A stretch of 36,317 bases of DNA from Rhizobium sp. BK376 (GTDB lineage: Bacteria > Pseudomonadota > Alphaproteobacteria > Rhizobiales > Rhizobiaceae): assembly GCF_004341625.1 (NCBI RefSeq), contig NZ_SLZG01000036.1:1-36317 (forward strand), in the 5' to 3' direction. The notes under the pieces are model-generated. The model was not told where the DNA came from, searched no databases, and worked only from the letters and a program-made list of their open reading frames with translations. Made by a program: the position numbers and the translations under genes. This document shows, in pieces, positions 8,002 to 16,009 of the stretch (position 1 is its first letter; every line of letters starts with the position of its first letter).

Positions 8002-9426
8002 TCAAGCAGCCTTTGCCGCTTGCGGCATGCTGGGACGGATTTTGGTGACGCCGACGGCGGCCTCATAGGCCGAACCGATCTGCAACACGGTTGGCTCATC
8101 GAAAGGCCTGCCGACGATTTGGGCGCTGAGGGGCAGGCCGTTGGCACCGAAGCCGATCGGCAGCGCCAGGGCAGGATTGCCGGTCACATTGAACGGCCCG
8201 GTCAACATGCCGCCCCAGCGGCTGGCATCCGGACCAAAATCCGAGAAGGGAGCGGCCGTGCTCAGGGCATTCGGAGCGAGCAGCGCATCGTGCCTGGACA
8301 ATAGGTTGTCGTTGACAAAGGCGGTCAACTCCCGACGCAGCCTCTGCGCCTGGACATAATCAGCCGCCGAAAGCACGGCGCCGGAAATCAGCCGCTGGTA
8401 TCCGTAGCGGCCATAGGCATGCGGCCGCACCTTCAGGTCCGTCTCGTGGATAGCATAGGCTTCCGAGAACATGATCACCCGGCAGCAGGCATCGAACTGC
8501 TCGAAGGGCGGCATGTCGACCTCATCGACAACAGCTCCGAGTGCCGCCATCTGCTGGGCCGCCGCGTCAAGCGCTGCCGTTGCCTCTGCCGTCAGGAAGG
8601 GGTTTTCGATATAGAACTTGCGCGTATAGCCGATTCGCAGGCCAGAGAGGTCTCGGTTCAGTTTCTCCGTGAAGTCTGGCACCGGCAGCTTTGCCGAGGC
8701 GGGATCGAGCGGGTCGTAACCGCCAATGACCTGCATGGTGAGCGCCGCATCTTCCACCGACCACGCCAGCGGGCCGCAATGATCGAGCGAATAGGCGAGC
8801 GGGAAGACGCCGCGCCGCGATACCCGGCCATAGGTCGGCTTCAGACCGACGGTGCCGCAATAGGCGGCGGGCCCGCGGATCGAGCCACCCGTATCGGAGC
8901 CCATCGCCATGCGGACCATGCCGGCGGCAACGGCCGCAGCCGAGCCGGAGGAGGAGCCGCCGGTGAAATGGTCGGTATTCCAGGGGTTGCGGGCCGGTGG
9001 AAACGGTAGGTCGAAGCTTGGTCCGCCGATCGCGAATTCGAAAGTGCCGACCTTGCCCAGCAGCACGCCGCCGCCGGCCGCCAGCTTTTCCTGCACGGCG
9101 CTGTCGGTGGCAGGCACATTGTCGCGCAGCAGGTTCGAGTGGCCGGTGGTACGGATACCCGCCGTATCGTATATATCCTTCATGGCGTAGGGAATGCCCT
9201 GCATGGGACCCCTATCGATCCCGGCTGCGAACGCGGCATCGGCCTTCTCCGCGTCGGCAAGCGCCCGATCCGCTGTCACCAGCACAAAAGCGGAAATTGC
9301 CGGATCGAGCCCGAAAATCCGCTGAAGCGCGTTCTCCGTGAGCATGCGAGAGCTGATTTCGCCGGCGCGCAAGGCCGCGCTCGCTTCGGCAATAGACAGT
9401 TCATGAAGTGGAACCGCGATGCTCAT
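8002..9426 (-). CDS. Amidase-signature amidase (tandem copy C, AtzE-like)
   Basis: This 474-residue AS-family amidase has Lys83 (AMKDIY), cis-Ser158 (GGSSSGSAAAVAAG) and Ser182 (SDTGGSIRGPA). ATG 9426 has AAGGA 9 bases before it; the in-frame TTG at 9435 is too close to that site. It is more distant from copies A and B. It follows the small AtzG/GatC-like gene with a 5-base gap. In cyanuric-acid degraders, AtzE amidase works as a complex with the small subunit AtzG. By analogy I infer that this protein forms a complex with the upstream product. No cyanuric-acid or allophanate hydrolase gene is in the window, so the AtzE reaction itself is not implied. Confidence 0.9.
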   Translation of the reverse strand: MSIAVPLHELSIAEASAALRAGEISSRMLTENALQRIFGLDPAISAFVLVTADRALADAEKADAAFAAGIDRGPMQGIPYAMKDIYDTAGIRTTGHSNLLRDNVPATDSAVQEKLAAGGGVLLGKVGTFEFAIGGPSFDLPFPPARNPWNTDHFTGGSSSGSAAAVAAGMVRMAMGSDTGGSIRGPAAYCGTVGLKPTYGRVSRRGVFPLAYSLDHCGPLAWSVEDAALTMQVIGGYDPLDPASAKLPVPDFTEKLNRDLSGLRIGYTRKFYIENPFLTAEATAALDAAAQQMAALGAVVDEVDMPPFEQFDACCRVIMFSEAYAIHETDLKVRPHAYGRYGYQRLISGAVLSAADYVQAQRLRRELTAFVNDNLLSRHDALLAPNALSTAAPFSDFGPDASRWGGMLTGPFNVTGNPALALPIGFGANGLPLSAQIVGRPFDEPTVLQIGSAYEAAVGVTKIRPSMPQAAKAA

Positions 9427-9431
9427 AGACG

Positions 9432-9632
9432 TCAATCCTTTCCAACCAAGCTGAACGTATTCGACGGCTCGGCCGCCGCCGCGCGTTGCGGACGCAGCCA
9501 GTGCAAGGCGGCGAGCAGCCCTTCCGCATTCTCATAGGCGCCCCGGGCGCGGTCGGCGGGCGGGACCACTCCGGCATTGAGAAAGCGGCGTTCGATCTCT
9601 GCGATTTCTGGGGAAAGTTTGGATTCCGGCAT
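9432..9632 (-). CDS. Small AtzG/GatC-like (DUF4089-type) amidase partner
   Basis: This 66-residue protein starts at ATG 9632, with a strong GAGGAG 8 bases upstream. The pattern is typical of AtzG-like small subunits: an N-terminal helix, a turn with AGVVPPADRARGAYENAEGL, a hydrophobic helix LLAALHWLRP, and a short tail EPSNTFSL, where family members usually have Glu-Pro-Ala-Pro-Val-Phe. It is the first gene of the amidase operon, and its stop is 5 bases before the amidase C start, so translation is coupled. The likely role is a GatC-like belt stabilising its amidase. The call rests on size, tail motif and gene pairing; similarity is modest. Confidence 0.65.
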   Translation of the reverse strand: MPESKLSPEIAEIERRFLNAGVVPPADRARGAYENAEGLLAALHWLRPQRAAAAEPSNTFSLVGKD

Positions 9633-9711
9633 CGGTCTCGCTCCTCTTGAATTCCGGCAAAATAATAGAAAAAGAGATAATTGCAAATGATAATATTGAA
9701 GAACAAATATT

Positions 9712-9724
9712 GTGCATGTTGCAC
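9712..9724. repeat. Palindrome GTGCA-TGT-TGCAC, possible activator site
   Basis: Perfect 5-bp arms lie about 180 bases upstream of the sigma-54 -12 element, a normal distance for an enhancer-binding protein. Its TGCAC half-sites recall NtrC sites, but their order (GTGCA then TGCAC) is reversed relative to the usual NtrC consensus. A second perfect palindrome, ATTGCGCAAT, lies at 9751-9760. Confidence 0.3.
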
Positions 9725-9888
9725 TTTTTTTGCGCGTTAAGACGGCGGGAATTGCGCAATCAAATAATTGAAAAGAAACAATTTATCAGAGTGTGACGTC
9801 ACCTGTCATGACAATCGAATCTCTTAAAAGCTTTTCATTTGAATATTTTAATGGTGAATTTTATTTCTTCCTGTTTGGGCATGGACGC

Positions 9889-9905
9889 TTGGCACGACCC
9901 TTGCA
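9889..9905 (+). promoter_or_regulatory. Sigma-54 (RpoN) promoter
   Basis: The bases TTGGCACGACCCTTGCA match the RpoN consensus YTGGCACG-N4-TTGCW at every defined position. The invariant -24 GG (9891-9892) and -12 GC (9903-9904) are exactly 10 bases apart. Transcription would start near 9916, about 40 bases before the importer binding-protein gene. RpoN promoters need an enhancer-binding protein such as NtrC; in rhizobia these usually respond to nitrogen limitation. Confidence 0.9.
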
Positions 9906-9957
9906 GAGCAGAATGGGTCCAGTGCGTTGGCGCACCTGCCTACAGGAGAAAAGCACC

Positions 9958-11553
9958 ATGAAACTATTTGGAATGCGAGGGATCGTCGCGGCCGCCGTAG
10001 TGGCCGCGTTTACCGTGGCGGGCTCTGCCGCACACACTTACGCAGCGGAGTCAGTCCTTCGCGTTGCCATGACGGCCGCCGATATTCCGGACTGGACCGG
10101 CGCGCCGGACCAGGGCTATGAGGGCTATCGTTTTGCCGGCTATACGCTCTACGACACGCTCGCGCTGTGGGATCTGTCCAGTTCAGATAAGGCCGCCGAC
10201 ATCGTGCCCGGCCTGGCAACGAGCTGGGTGGTTGATCCCGCGAACAATAAGCGCTGGATCTTCCATCTGCGCCAGGGCGTCAAATATCATGACGGTTGCA
10301 CCTGGAACGCCGATTCGGCGATCTGGAACTTCGCGCGCGTGATGGATCCGAAGGCACCGCAGTTCAACGCTCGCCAGGTTGGCCAGATGGGCACCTATGT
10401 CGTCAACGTCGACAATGTGGCCAAGCTCGACGACTATACCATCGCCATCACCACTAAGACACCGAGCTCGCTGTTCCCCTATGAGATGGCGATGCTCTAC
10501 ATGATTTCGGATTGCGCGGTCAAAGCCGACGGCTACGACTATAACAAGTTCGCGGCAGCGCCCTCCGGCACCGGACCCTACAAGTTCGATCGCGTCGTTC
10601 CGCATGAGCGCCTCGAGCTCGTCAAGAACGCCAATTACTGGGATCCGAAGCGCGTGCCGAAGCATGATCGCCTCGTGCTCCTGCCGATGCCCGAGGCCTC
10701 CACGCGCGCCGCGGCACTTCTCTCCGGACAGGTCGATTTCGTGGAAGCGCCATCGCCGGACACCATTCCGCGCCTGAAGTCCGCCGGCATGAAGATCATC
10801 ACCGTGCCCTATCCCCACAATTGGGATTATCTGCTGCGCACCGACACGCCCCCCTTCAATGACAAGCGGGTTCGTCAAGCTGCCAACTATGCCATGAACC
10901 GGCAAGACATGGTGGATATGCTCGACGGCGTTGCCGTCGCCGCCGACGAAACGCTGATCACCACGCAGCCTTGGTACGGCAATCCGACGAAATACGACTT
11001 CGATCCCGATAAGGCCAAGGAGCTTCTCAAGGAAGCCGGTTGCTCACCGTGCGCCATCAAGGTCGGCATATCCACCTCCGGCTCCGGGCAAATGCAGCCC
11101 TTGCCGATGAATGAATTGGTCAAGGAGCAGCTGGAGGCCGTCGGCTTCCAGGTCGATCTCGTTCCCATGGACTGGAACGCCCTGATCGGCGTGTTTCTGT
11201 CGGGCGGCAAGGGTTCGCCCTACAACGCCATCAACTTCTCCATGGCGCCGATCGATCCGGTTCAGGGCATCCTGAAGAAGTGGATGACGCAGTATGGGCC
11301 GCCGTCCTGCTGCAACTGGGGTTCCTATTCGAACCCTGACGTGGACAAGCTCGGCACCGAAGCGCTCGGCGAATTCGATCCGGTCAAACGCAACGCGCTG
11401 CTGACCAAGATGAACGAAACGGTCGTTGCGGATGCGTCGGAACTCTACATCGTTCACGATCTCAATCCGCGCGCACTGTCCCCGAAACTCTCGGGCTTCG
11501 TTCAGGCCCAGAGCTGGTTCCAGGATCTGACGCCGATCGTCGTCGCACCTTGA
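9958..11553 (+). CDS. ABC importer substrate-binding protein, peptide/nickel family (SBP family 5)
   Basis: This 531-residue periplasmic protein captures a small peptide, amide or similar solute for the permeases that follow. The Sec signal peptide has basic MKLFGMRG, a hydrophobic core, and a likely cut after HTYAA near residue 30. Family marks include WIFHLRQGVKYHDG, the GTGPYKFD motif, and FNDKRVRQAANYAMNR. ATG 9958 has AGGAG 9 bases upstream; longer readings from 9793 are intergenic. It is first in a five-gene importer operon under the sigma-54 promoter. A hairpin directly after it may keep its mRNA more abundant than the permease genes. The ligand cannot be read; the neighbouring amidases and urease suggest a nitrogen-rich solute. 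Confidence 0.92.
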   Translation: MKLFGMRGIVAAAVVAAFTVAGSAAHTYAAESVLRVAMTAADIPDWTGAPDQGYEGYRFAGYTLYDTLALWDLSSSDKAADIVPGLATSWVVDPANNKRWIFHLRQGVKYHDGCTWNADSAIWNFARVMDPKAPQFNARQVGQMGTYVVNVDNVAKLDDYTIAITTKTPSSLFPYEMAMLYMISDCAVKADGYDYNKFAAAPSGTGPYKFDRVVPHERLELVKNANYWDPKRVPKHDRLVLLPMPEASTRAAALLSGQVDFVEAPSPDTIPRLKSAGMKIITVPYPHNWDYLLRTDTPPFNDKRVRQAANYAMNRQDMVDMLDGVAVAADETLITTQPWYGNPTKYDFDPDKAKELLKEAGCSPCAIKVGISTSGSGQMQPLPMNELVKEQLEAVGFQVDLVPMDWNALIGVFLSGGKGSPYNAINFSMAPIDPVQGILKKWMTQYGPPSCCNWGSYSNPDVDKLGTEALGEFDPVKRNALLTKMNETVVADASELYIVHDLNPRALSPKLSGFVQAQSWFQDLTPIVVAP

Positions 11554-11567
11554 TCGATGCATGACCG

Positions 11568-11593
11568 GATACGGGCGCTCAGGCGCCCGTATC
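11568..11593 (+). other. Intercistronic hairpin after the binding-protein gene
   Basis: A perfect 11-bp stem pairs GATACGGGCGC (11568-11578) with GCGCCCGTATC (11583-11593) around TCAG, 15 bases after the stop. No T-tract follows, so it is better read as an mRNA-stabilising or partly terminating hairpin than as a full terminator. Such hairpins commonly follow ABC binding-protein genes and favour excess binding protein. Confidence 0.75.
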
Positions 11594-11644
11594 GCTTTCA
11601 GGCTTTGTGGCAACATGCTGCCAGAATGATTATGGAGAGATACG

Positions 11645-12601
11645 ATGTGGCTGTACGCGCTTCGGCGCCTCATCCTGACGGTTCCGATCCTGTTCGGTGT
11701 CACGGTCATCTGTTTTGCGCTGGTGCACATCGCTCCGGGCGATCCCATCCAGAACCTGCTGTCGCCGACGGCATCGCAGGCGGATGCCGACAGGCTCCGG
11801 GCTGCCTACGGCCTCGACCAGCCTCTGCCGATCCAATATTTCATCTGGCTGGGCAAAGTTCTCGCCGGCAATCTCGGCATGTCGATCTCCGACAATGCGC
11901 CGGTGGCGAGCGAAGTCGTCCGCGCTTTCGGCAATACGATTGTTATTGCGCTGATTTCCGTGGTGCTAGCCTTCGTTCTCTCAACGATCATGGGCGCCAT
12001 CGCGGCCTACAAGTCGGGCAGCTTCATCGACAAGCTTATCATCGCCGTCGCGGTCTTCGGCATCAGCGTGCCGCCATTCTGGCTCGGCGTCGTTCTTGTC
12101 ATCGTCTTCGCCGTCGATCTGTTCTGGCTTCCGGCAACCGGCATGGGGGCGGGGGGATCGCAAGGCTTCAACTACTTCAGTTGGCACGATTTCCAGTTCG
12201 CGGTCATGCCGATCATCGCGCTCGCCTTGCCGCCGCTTGGCATCATGACGCGAACGACACGCTCGTCGCTCGCCGAAATCCTCAATCAGGATTTCATCCA
12301 GACGCTGCGGGCCAAGGGGCTCAGCCAAACCAGCATCATGCTGCACGCCATCCGCAACATCATGCCCCAGGCGATCGCGATGCTCGGCCTCCAGCTCGGC
12401 TACCTGATCGGCGGTTCCGTGCTGGTCGAGACAGTCTTCACCTGGCCCGGCACCGGCTTCCTGCTGAACAAGGCCATCCTCAGCCGCGATATCCCGTTGC
12501 TGCAGGGAACGATCCTCGTCCTTGCCACCGCCTTCGTGCTCATCAACCTGGTCGTCGATCTTACCCAGTCGGTGATCGATCCCCGCATCAAACGCAACTG
12601 A
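11645..12601 (+). CDS. ABC importer permease, DppB-type
   Basis: This 318-residue inner-membrane permease is the first of the heterodimer. It shows the DppB/OppB layout: an N-terminal TM helix after MWLYALRRLILTVPILFG, the soluble segment with HIAPGDP and RLRAAYGLDQPLPIQY, then five more TM helices. The coupling loop that contacts the ATPase is RAKGLSQTSIMLHAIRNIM, with the conserved Glu/Gly region. ATG 11645 has GGAG 8 bases upstream. It follows the binding-protein gene after a hairpin and precedes the DppC-type gene by 12 bases. Confidence 0.93.
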   Translation: MWLYALRRLILTVPILFGVTVICFALVHIAPGDPIQNLLSPTASQADADRLRAAYGLDQPLPIQYFIWLGKVLAGNLGMSISDNAPVASEVVRAFGNTIVIALISVVLAFVLSTIMGAIAAYKSGSFIDKLIIAVAVFGISVPPFWLGVVLVIVFAVDLFWLPATGMGAGGSQGFNYFSWHDFQFAVMPIIALALPPLGIMTRTTRSSLAEILNQDFIQTLRAKGLSQTSIMLHAIRNIMPQAIAMLGLQLGYLIGGSVLVETVFTWPGTGFLLNKAILSRDIPLLQGTILVLATAFVLINLVVDLTQSVIDPRIKRN

Positions 12602-12613
12602 CGGAGGCGGCCG

Positions 12614-13516
12614 ATGTCTGATGTTCCAGTCAATTCCATGTCCTTCCCTGAAACCCAGGGACAACCTGTCGTCCATGTGCGCAGCTATTGGGGCAGCGTC
12701 TGGCAGCGTTTGCGCTATGACTATGTCACGCTGTTCTGCATGGTCGTGATCATCCTGATCGTTCTGTCCGCGATCTTCGCGCCGTTGCTGTCGCCGATGG
12801 ATCCTTTGAAGTCAAGCATGGCGTTTCGCCTGAAGCCGATCGGCTATCGCAACTTCCTTCTCGGCACGGACGAGCAGGGGCGCGATATGCTGAGCCGCCT
12901 GCTCTATGGTGGCAGGGTGTCGCTGACCATGGGCATCCTGCCGGTGGCGCTGGCGACGATTGTCGGCGGTCTACTGGGTGTTGTGGCCGGCTATTATGGC
13001 GGCAAGGTCAACATGGTGATCATGCGCACCATGGACGTGTTCTTCGCCTTCCCGTCGGTGCTGCTTGCCGTGGCGATCTCCGGCAGTTTGGGCGGCGGCA
13101 TCACCAATCAGCTGCTGACGCTGACGGTCGTTCTGCTGCCGCCGCTGTGTCGCGTCGCCGAGACCGCGACCAGCCAGGTCCGTAGCATGGACTTCGTCGA
13201 TGCGGCACGCGCTAGCGGCGCATCGACCATCTCCATCCTCTTCACCCATGTGCTGGTGAATGTCATGTCGCCAGTGCTGGTCTACGCATCGACGCTGGTA
13301 TCCGTCTCCATCATCCTGGCATCGGGCCTGTCGTTCCTTGGACTGGGCGTATCGCCGCCAACAGCGGACTGGGGCCTGATGCTCTCCACGCTCCGCCAGT
13401 CGATCTACGTGCAGCCGCTGATCAGCGCCATACCGGGCGTTGCCATTCTCGTCACCTCAATCGTCTTCAATCTCGTCAGTGATGGCCTGCGTCAGGCCAT
13501 GGACGTCAAGTCTTGA
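12614..13516 (+). CDS. ABC importer permease, DppC-type
   Basis: This 300-residue inner-membrane permease partners the DppB-type protein. After a short cytosolic tail it has a first TM helix (VTLFCMVVIILIVLSAIFAP), the DppC hallmark GTDEQGRDMLSRLLYGGRVSL, and later TM helices with the coupling loop AARASGASTISILFTHVL. ATG 12614 has GGAGG 6 bases before it. It is tightly linked to its neighbours on both sides (12 and 16 bases). Nothing unusual was seen. Confidence 0.93.
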   Translation: MSDVPVNSMSFPETQGQPVVHVRSYWGSVWQRLRYDYVTLFCMVVIILIVLSAIFAPLLSPMDPLKSSMAFRLKPIGYRNFLLGTDEQGRDMLSRLLYGGRVSLTMGILPVALATIVGGLLGVVAGYYGGKVNMVIMRTMDVFFAFPSVLLAVAISGSLGGGITNQLLTLTVVLLPPLCRVAETATSQVRSMDFVDAARASGASTISILFTHVLVNVMSPVLVYASTLVSVSIILASGLSFLGLGVSPPTADWGLMLSTLRQSIYVQPLISAIPGVAILVTSIVFNLVSDGLRQAMDVKS

Positions 13517-13532
13517 CCGCGGGGACATGCCA

Positions 13533-14624
13533 ATGACCGATCTGATCCAAGAACTGGAACCCGCCCAATCCGACGTCGATCCACGCGATCGCGGCGGTCC
13601 GGCGCAGCCCATGCTGATCGTCGAAAATATCCGGAAATATTTCCCGATCCGCGCCGGCTTGCTCAATCGCAAGGTGGCCGAGGTCAAGGCCGTGGACGAT
13701 ATTTCCTTCTACGTGCTCAAGCGCGAAACGCTCGGCATTGTCGGAGAATCCGGATGCGGGAAATCCACGCTTGCCCGCCTACTGATGTATCTCATCGGCA
13801 AGGACGACGGCCGTCTGATCCTCGACGGCGATCCGGTGGGGGACCAGCGCGGCGTTTCGCTCGACGGCCACCGACGCTCGATGCAGATGGTGTTTCAGGA
13901 TAGCTATTCCTCATTGAACCCGCGTCTGCCGATCGAGCAATCGATCGCCTACGGGCCGAAGGTTCAGGGCGCCTCCGCCAAGGAAGCCAAGCGGCAGGCG
14001 CGATCCCTGTTGGAGAAGGTCGGGCTGCGTCCGCAGCTTTTCGGCCAGCGCTACCCACACGAGCTTTCCGGCGGCCAGAAACAGCGCGTCAATATCGCTC
14101 GCGCGCTGGCGCTCGATCCCCGGCTGCTGATCCTCGATGAAGCCGTCTCGGCGCTCGACAAGTCGGTCGAGGCTCAGGTGCTCAACCTGCTTGGCGACCT
14201 CAAGGAACAGCTCAACCTCACCTATATTTTCATTTCCCACGATCTGCATGTAGTGCGCTACATCTCCGACAGGGTGCTTGTGATGTATCTCGGGCAGGTC
14301 GTGGAGATCGGCCCGGTCGGCAAGGTCTATGACGATCCGAAGCATCCCTATACGCGCGCCCTGCTGGAGTGCCGGCTGAGCATGGATCCTGCCGAACGGG
14401 TGGATAGCGCGCCATTGGCGGGCGACCCGCCCAATCCCGTTAACCCGCCTTCAGGATGCCGCTTCCACACCCGCTGCCCCTATGTCGAAGACATCTGCAT
14501 GTCCAAGGCGCCGGCCCTGGGCGATGCGCTGAGGGCAACTCCAGACCAGCACCTGGCGGCTTGTTACATGGTCCATGCAGGTTCGGGCCATACACGCGCC
14601 CCGGCGGCGATCCTCGATGCATAA
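13533..14624 (+). CDS. ABC importer ATPase, DppF/OppF-type
   Basis: This 363-residue cytosolic ATPase energises the importer. Walker A is GESGCGKST (71-79), the signature is LSGGQKQR, and Walker B is LLILDEAVSALD, with the switch His in FISHDLHVV. The C-terminal Cys-containing OppF extension (CRFHTRCPYVEDIC) is present. I prefer ATG 13533 to ATG 13527 because GGGG then sits 8 bases upstream. In most homologues the second permease is followed by DppD and then DppF; here the F-type gene comes before the D-type. Confidence 0.92.
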   Translation: MTDLIQELEPAQSDVDPRDRGGPAQPMLIVENIRKYFPIRAGLLNRKVAEVKAVDDISFYVLKRETLGIVGESGCGKSTLARLLMYLIGKDDGRLILDGDPVGDQRGVSLDGHRRSMQMVFQDSYSSLNPRLPIEQSIAYGPKVQGASAKEAKRQARSLLEKVGLRPQLFGQRYPHELSGGQKQRVNIARALALDPRLLILDEAVSALDKSVEAQVLNLLGDLKEQLNLTYIFISHDLHVVRYISDRVLVMYLGQVVEIGPVGKVYDDPKHPYTRALLECRLSMDPAERVDSAPLAGDPPNPVNPPSGCRFHTRCPYVEDICMSKAPALGDALRATPDQHLAACYMVHAGSGHTRAPAAILDA

Positions 14625-14646
14625 GGCCAGCACAAGGAGACAGGAC

Positions 14647-15714
14647 ATGAGCCAAATGAAACCTCTCGATCTGGCATCAGCCAAACCGCATCCCGCCCCC
14701 GAGGATGCCTTCGTCCATATCGAGGATCTACGGGTGCGCTTCGTCAGCCGCGACGCCACCGTCAAGGCGGTCAACGGCGTGTCGTTCGATCTCGAACGCG
14801 GAAAGGTGCTCTGCATCATCGGTGAATCCGGCTCGGGCAAATCGGTGATGATGCGCTCGCTGCTCAGGCTGCATCCGAAGAAACGGACAGTCATCGAAGG
14901 CACGATGAAGGTCGGAGAGCATGACATCACCAAGGTCAGCGAACGGACCATGTCCGAGCTGCGCGGTGCGACCATCTCGATGATCTTTCAGGAGCCGATG
15001 ACGGCGCTGGACCCGCTTTACACGATCGGCGATCAGATCGCCGAAACAGTGATGCGCCACGAAAAGATCGACCGGAAGGCCGCCTGGGCGCGGGCGCTGG
15101 AGTTGCTGGAACTGGTGCGCGTTCCTTCGCCGGAACGCCGGTTGAAGGCGTTTCCGCACGAATTGTCCGGCGGCCTGCGTCAGCGCGCCATGATCGCGGT
15201 GGCGCTGTCCTGCCGGCCGAGCCTGTTGCTTGCCGACGAGCCGACGACGGCTCTCGATGCCTCCGTGCAAATCCAGGTGCTGGTGCTGTTGCGGCGCCTG
15301 CAGCGGGAGATGGGTATGTCGATGATCTTCGTGACGCATGATCTCGGCGTCGCCGCGCAGATCGCCGACAACGTGGCGGTCATGTATGCCGGCCGCATCA
15401 TCGAATATGGCGAGGCGAGGGACGTTCTGTTGAACCCCCAGCATCCCTACACCAAGGCGATGTTGACCTCGACGGTGAAGGACCAAGCCCGGGGCGAACC
15501 GCTCGAAGCCATTCCTGGCACACCGCCCGATCTGCGCAATCTGCCCGACGGCTGCAGCTTCGCCCCGCGTTGTCCCTACGCCACCCCCGAATGCCTGGCC
15601 GCCGTGCCGGCGGCGATATCGGATGCGAGCGGACACATGGTTCGTTGCTTCAAGATCAGCACCCGCGCCGGCCAGCTGGTTTCCGACATGAGGCGTGGTA
15701 CCCAATTGGTTTGA
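14647..15714 (+). CDS. ABC importer ATPase, DppD/OppD-type
   Basis: This 355-residue ATPase is the partner of the preceding ATPase. Walker A is GESGSGKSV (59-67), the signature is ELSGGLRQR, Walker B is LLLADEPTTALD and the switch His is in FVTHDLGVAAQ. The C-terminal extension keeps CSFAPRCPYATPEC. The D-type character is clear from ADEPTTALD and the LRGATISMIFQEPMTALDP Q-loop region. ATG 14647 has AGGAG 7 bases upstream. It is the last gene of the importer operon; no strong terminator follows, so some read-through into the formamidase-urease operon is possible. Confidence 0.92.
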   Translation: MSQMKPLDLASAKPHPAPEDAFVHIEDLRVRFVSRDATVKAVNGVSFDLERGKVLCIIGESGSGKSVMMRSLLRLHPKKRTVIEGTMKVGEHDITKVSERTMSELRGATISMIFQEPMTALDPLYTIGDQIAETVMRHEKIDRKAAWARALELLELVRVPSPERRLKAFPHELSGGLRQRAMIAVALSCRPSLLLADEPTTALDASVQIQVLVLLRRLQREMGMSMIFVTHDLGVAAQIADNVAVMYAGRIIEYGEARDVLLNPQHPYTKAMLTSTVKDQARGEPLEAIPGTPPDLRNLPDGCSFAPRCPYATPECLAAVPAAISDASGHMVRCFKISTRAGQLVSDMRRGTQLV

Positions 15715-16009
15715 TCGCCGCGATTGCGCACCTTTGTGAAGGCGGATCGTCTCACGATTTTAGCTTCCACGAACACACGGCAGGTTTAACAATAGATCGA
15801 AATTTCGGCTATTTAAGCCCTTTCGATTGCTGGTCTAAGTATTTGGTTTATCTATATTTTGCATAGATTTTAATGCTTTGCATTATCTTATTATGCAATA
15901 TTTTTGATTTCATTATTTGCCATATTGACTATTAGGTTGTGTCGCGTAGGCTGCCGGTCATGGAGTGCGGCGCGTTCTGAGCATATCTGCAGGCAACGGG
16001 AGACGGGCA
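15715..16009. promoter_or_regulatory. AT-rich leader of the formamidase-urease operon
   Basis: These 295 bases contain no gene. The region 15775-15945 is strongly AT-rich. It carries a perfect inverted repeat TTGCAT-N9-ATGCAA (15878-15898) and a further TTTTGCAT at 15857-15864, giving three TGCAT/ATGCA units in 42 bases. These are probable regulator sites. No sigma-54 element is visible here and no clear -35/-10 pair can be fixed. Confidence 0.45.
15878..15898. repeat. Inverted repeat TTGCAT-N9-ATGCAA, candidate operator
   Basis: Perfect 6-bp arms are separated by 9 bases and preceded by a direct copy (TTGCAT at 15859-15864). It lies 112 bases before the formamidase start. The regulator is unknown; none is encoded in this operon. 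Confidence 0.4.

Larger units (their letters stand above)
9633..9957. promoter_or_regulatory. Divergent control region, amidase operon / ABC importer operon
   Basis: These 325 bases contain no gene. The left 150 bases are AT-rich and hold two short palindromes (9712-9724 and 9751-9760). The right side holds a perfect sigma-54 promoter (9889-9905) reading toward the importer, then the Shine-Dalgarno AGGAG 9 bases before ATG 9958. No sigma-54 element is visible on the minus strand for the amidase operon. Confidence 0.7.

Noticed and set aside
6155..8068. A 637-codon open frame on the plus strand opposite the amidases
   Set aside because: It is antisense to two amidases with full catalytic motifs, spans their intergenic gap, and its translation is Arg/Gly/His-rich with no family motif; a GC-rich shadow frame.
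5159..9426. Amidases as GatA of the tRNA-dependent transamidosome
   Set aside because: No gatB is nearby, three different copies are present, and the setting is catabolic; GatABC genes are usually single and chromosomal.
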